This document shows, piece after piece, positions 5,305-6,435 of a stretch of 6,435 nucleotides of DNA; position 1 is the first letter of the stretch, and every line of letters begins with the position of its first letter. The position numbers and the translations under genes were made by a program. The notes beneath the pieces are model-generated. The model was not told the origin of the DNA. It searched no databases and saw only the letters and a program-made list of their open reading frames with translations. Source of the DNA: an uncultured Collinsella sp. (GTDB taxonomy: Bacteria > Actinomycetota > Coriobacteriia > Coriobacteriales > Coriobacteriaceae); NCBI GenBank assembly GCA_900542305.1, contig UQMU01000057.1, positions 1-6,435 on the forward strand. The letters run 5' to 3'.

Positions 5305-5883
5305 ATGCAGGAGCTTGAGGATCGTATTCGCCATGATGGCATCGTAAAGGCCGGTAACGTCCTTAAGGTTGATGCCTTCCTCAACCACCAGTGCGACGTT
5401 GAGCTGTTCGACCACATGGGTGCCGAGTGGGCCCGTCTGTTCGAGGGTGTCGAGATCAACAAGATCCTGACGATCGAGGCTTCGGGCATTGGTATGGCCT
5501 GCATCGCGGCTCAGCATTTTGGCGGCGTGCCGGTGGTCTTTGCCAAGAAGGCCCAGTCCATCAACCTCGACGGCGAGCAGTATGCCACGACCATCTATTC
5601 CTTTACCAAGCAGAAGGAGTACCCGGTTATCGTGGGTAAGCGTTTCCTGTCCGAGGGCGATAAGGTCCTGATTATCGACGACTTCCTGGCCAACGGTTGC
5701 GCGCTCGAGGGTCTTATCAAGATCTGCGAGGCCGCGGGCGCCGAGGTTGCCGGCATTGGCATTGCCGTGGAGAAGGGCTTCCAGGGCGGCGGCGATAAGC
5801 TCCGCGCGCGTGGCTTCCGCGTCGAGAGCCTGGCCCGTATCGCCGATATGGACTGCGAGACCGGCGAGATCACCTTCGCCTAA
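5305..5883 (+). CDS. xpt: Xanthine phosphoribosyltransferase
   Basis: This 192-residue cytosolic salvage enzyme of the type I phosphoribosyltransferase fold transfers the ribose 5-phosphate group of PRPP to xanthine, giving XMP on the way to GMP. The Xpt pattern is close along its length: NVLKVDAFLNHQ (18-29), KILTIEASGIG (53-63), VPVVFAKK (75-82), TIYSFTKQ (96-103), the PRPP-binding loop VLIIDDFLANG (121-131) with its paired aspartates, GIGIAVEKGFQGGG (150-163) and RVESLARI (172-179). Length is normal for the family (about 190). GAAGGGG (5291-5297) lies 7 nt before ATG. In Bacillus the gene sits with the xanthine permease pbuX behind a purine riboswitch; here it is alone, without either. It ends in a palindromic terminator 27 nt after the stop. 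Adenine phosphoribosyltransferase is excluded by the motif pattern. Confidence 0.96.
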   Translation: MQELEDRIRHDGIVKAGNVLKVDAFLNHQCDVELFDHMGAEWARLFEGVEINKILTIEASGIGMACIAAQHFGGVPVVFAKKAQSINLDGEQYATTIYSFTKQKEYPVIVGKRFLSEGDKVLIIDDFLANGCALEGLIKICEAAGAEVAGIGIAVEKGFQGGGDKLRARGFRVESLARIADMDCETGEITFA

Positions 5884-5910
5884 GTGCGCAACACAAGCGA
5901 TTGGTATGCG

Positions 5911-5946
5911 ATGTGACAAAGGGACTGTCCCTTTGTCACATTTTTT
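5911..5946 (+). terminator. Near-perfect palindromic terminator after xpt, REP-like
   Basis: A 15-bp perfect inverted repeat (5911-5925 with 5927-5941, arm ATGTGACAAAGGGAC) has a single unpaired central base and runs straight into TTTTTT (5941-5946). It ends transcription from xpt and separates it from the release-factor-like gene. Motifs of the GTGACAAAGGGAC type recur as dispersed hairpins in many gut bacteria, so this may be an imported or repeated element put to use as a terminator; that is recollection, not checked. Confidence 0.9.
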
Positions 5947-5966
5947 GTATGAGGGGAGGTGTTGAT

Positions 5967-6347
5967 ATGGATGAGAACAAGATGGGATGGCGTGAGTATG
6001 CGCACTATGCCGAGATGTCGGTCGAGGAGTTGGCACGCGATTGCGAGGTTCAGGTGTTTCGCGCGACGGGTCCGGGCGGACAGGGCGTGAACACGACAGA
6101 CTCTGCTGTGCGCATGAAGCATGGGCCCACGGGGATTACCGTGACGGCGCGCGAGAGCCGCAGTCAGTTCCAAAACCGTAGCAGCTGCCTGCGTAAGCTG
6201 CGCGCTGAGCTTGAGCGTCGCGGGCGTCCACCGCGCCGACGCGTAAAGACCAAGGTGCCTCAGCGCTCTCGCCAGCGCAGGCTCAACGACAAGCACTTCA
6301 ATGCGATTAAAAAAGCCAACCGACGCAAGCCGGGCAGCGACGAATAG
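5967..6347 (+). CDS. Short stand-alone GGQ release-factor-like peptidyl-tRNA hydrolase
   Basis: This 126-residue protein contains the class I release factor catalytic domain (PF00472) but neither the N-terminal nor the codon-reading domain of RF1/RF2. The catalytic loop is GPGGQGVN (35-42, GGQ at 37-39), and the flanking TTDSAVRMKHGPTGI (43-57) and ESRSQFQNR (63-71) follow the RF1/RF2 pattern rather than ArfB. The last 40 residues are strongly basic (RRRVKTKVPQRSRQRRL, then NAIKKANRRK), like the tail with which ArfB and mitochondrial C12orf65 enter the ribosomal mRNA channel or contact rRNA. Hydrolysis of peptidyl-tRNA on stalled ribosomes or split large subunits is therefore a reasonable inference, not shown. 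Gly follows GGQ where RF1/RF2 have His. AGGGGAGGT lies 6 nt before ATG 5967. Any promoter would have to lie very close to the preceding terminator. Confidence 0.88.
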   Translation: MDENKMGWREYAHYAEMSVEELARDCEVQVFRATGPGGQGVNTTDSAVRMKHGPTGITVTARESRSQFQNRSSCLRKLRAELERRGRPPRRRVKTKVPQRSRQRRLNDKHFNAIKKANRRKPGSDE

Positions 6348-6352
6348 CCTCC

Positions 6353-6435
6353 TCATAAGTTGCGGTGAAATAGGAACTGTTTGGGGGTGCGGACGATTTC
6401 TTGGACCGCGCCTAGGCGTATCCAAGCTTCCTGCG
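6353..6435 (-). CDS. C-terminal fragment of a convergent gene, cut by the window edge
   Basis: Read on the minus strand, an open frame enters from the right edge and ends at TGA (6355-6353). It encodes 26 residues, beginning QEAWIRLGAVQEIVR and ending FLFHRNL. The frame has no stop in the window and plausible residue composition. If real, its stop lies 5 nt from the stop of the release-factor-like gene, so the two converge with no terminator between them. No family is recognised and 26 residues are little evidence; the region could be plain intergenic DNA. Confidence 0.4.
   Translation of the reverse strand, partial: QEAWIRLGAVQEIVRTPKQFLFHRNL

Noticed and set aside
5248..6036. 262-codon minus-strand frame opposite xpt
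   Set aside because: It runs antisense through xpt and across its terminator; the xpt motifs leave no doubt about the coding strand.
1..6435. CRISPR array, tRNA genes, transposase or phage genes
   Set aside because: No regularly spaced direct repeats, no tRNA cloverleaf and no matching protein motifs were found.

Overview
The window looks like ordinary chromosome from a high-GC gut actinobacterium of the class Coriobacteriia, probably close to Collinsella. This rests on G/C-rich third codon positions, strong AAGGAG/GAGGGG-type ribosome binding sites, a type A RNase P RNA, and the mix of housekeeping and anaerobe-type genes. No database could be searched, so the genus is an inference.

Positions 1-334 hold no convincing protein gene. 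They contain a 10-bp hairpin at the left edge and a set of nested hairpins that may be a small RNA on the minus strand, with C-rich loops and a T6 tract. The RNase P RNA gene (rnpB, 335-696) follows, driven by an extended -10 promoter. Between rnpB and the next gene lie two tandem, related palindromic elements of about 98 nt each (713-811 and 820-917). These are the least explained part of the window.

The protein genes are: a YigZ/IMPACT family protein (1032-1667, +) with a strong terminator; a convergent small redox-type protein of the C_GCAxxG_C_C family (1735-2181, -); an O-acetylhomoserine sulfhydrylase (metY, 2415-3698, +), divergent from it across a region with a 10-bp inverted repeat and a good sigma70-type promoter; an MFS exporter of DHA2 type (3840-5144, +) whose start codon sits just behind an intrinsic terminator; xanthine phosphoribosyltransferase (xpt, 5305-5883, +); and a short stand-alone GGQ release-factor-like protein (5967-6347, +) separated from xpt by a near-perfect palindromic terminator. 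The last 80 bases probably hold the C-terminal end of a convergent minus-strand gene.

The genes mostly form separate transcription units, each ending in its own hairpin terminator. Functional links are modest: sulfur assimilation (metY) next to a cysteine-rich redox protein, purine salvage (xpt), and RNA or translation functions (rnpB, the GGQ protein). No CRISPR array, transposase, tRNA or prophage gene is visible. The points most worth checking are the twin palindromes behind rnpB, the C-rich-loop minus-strand RNA candidate in front of it, and the GGQ protein that joins an RF1/RF2-like catalytic core to an ArfB-like basic tail.
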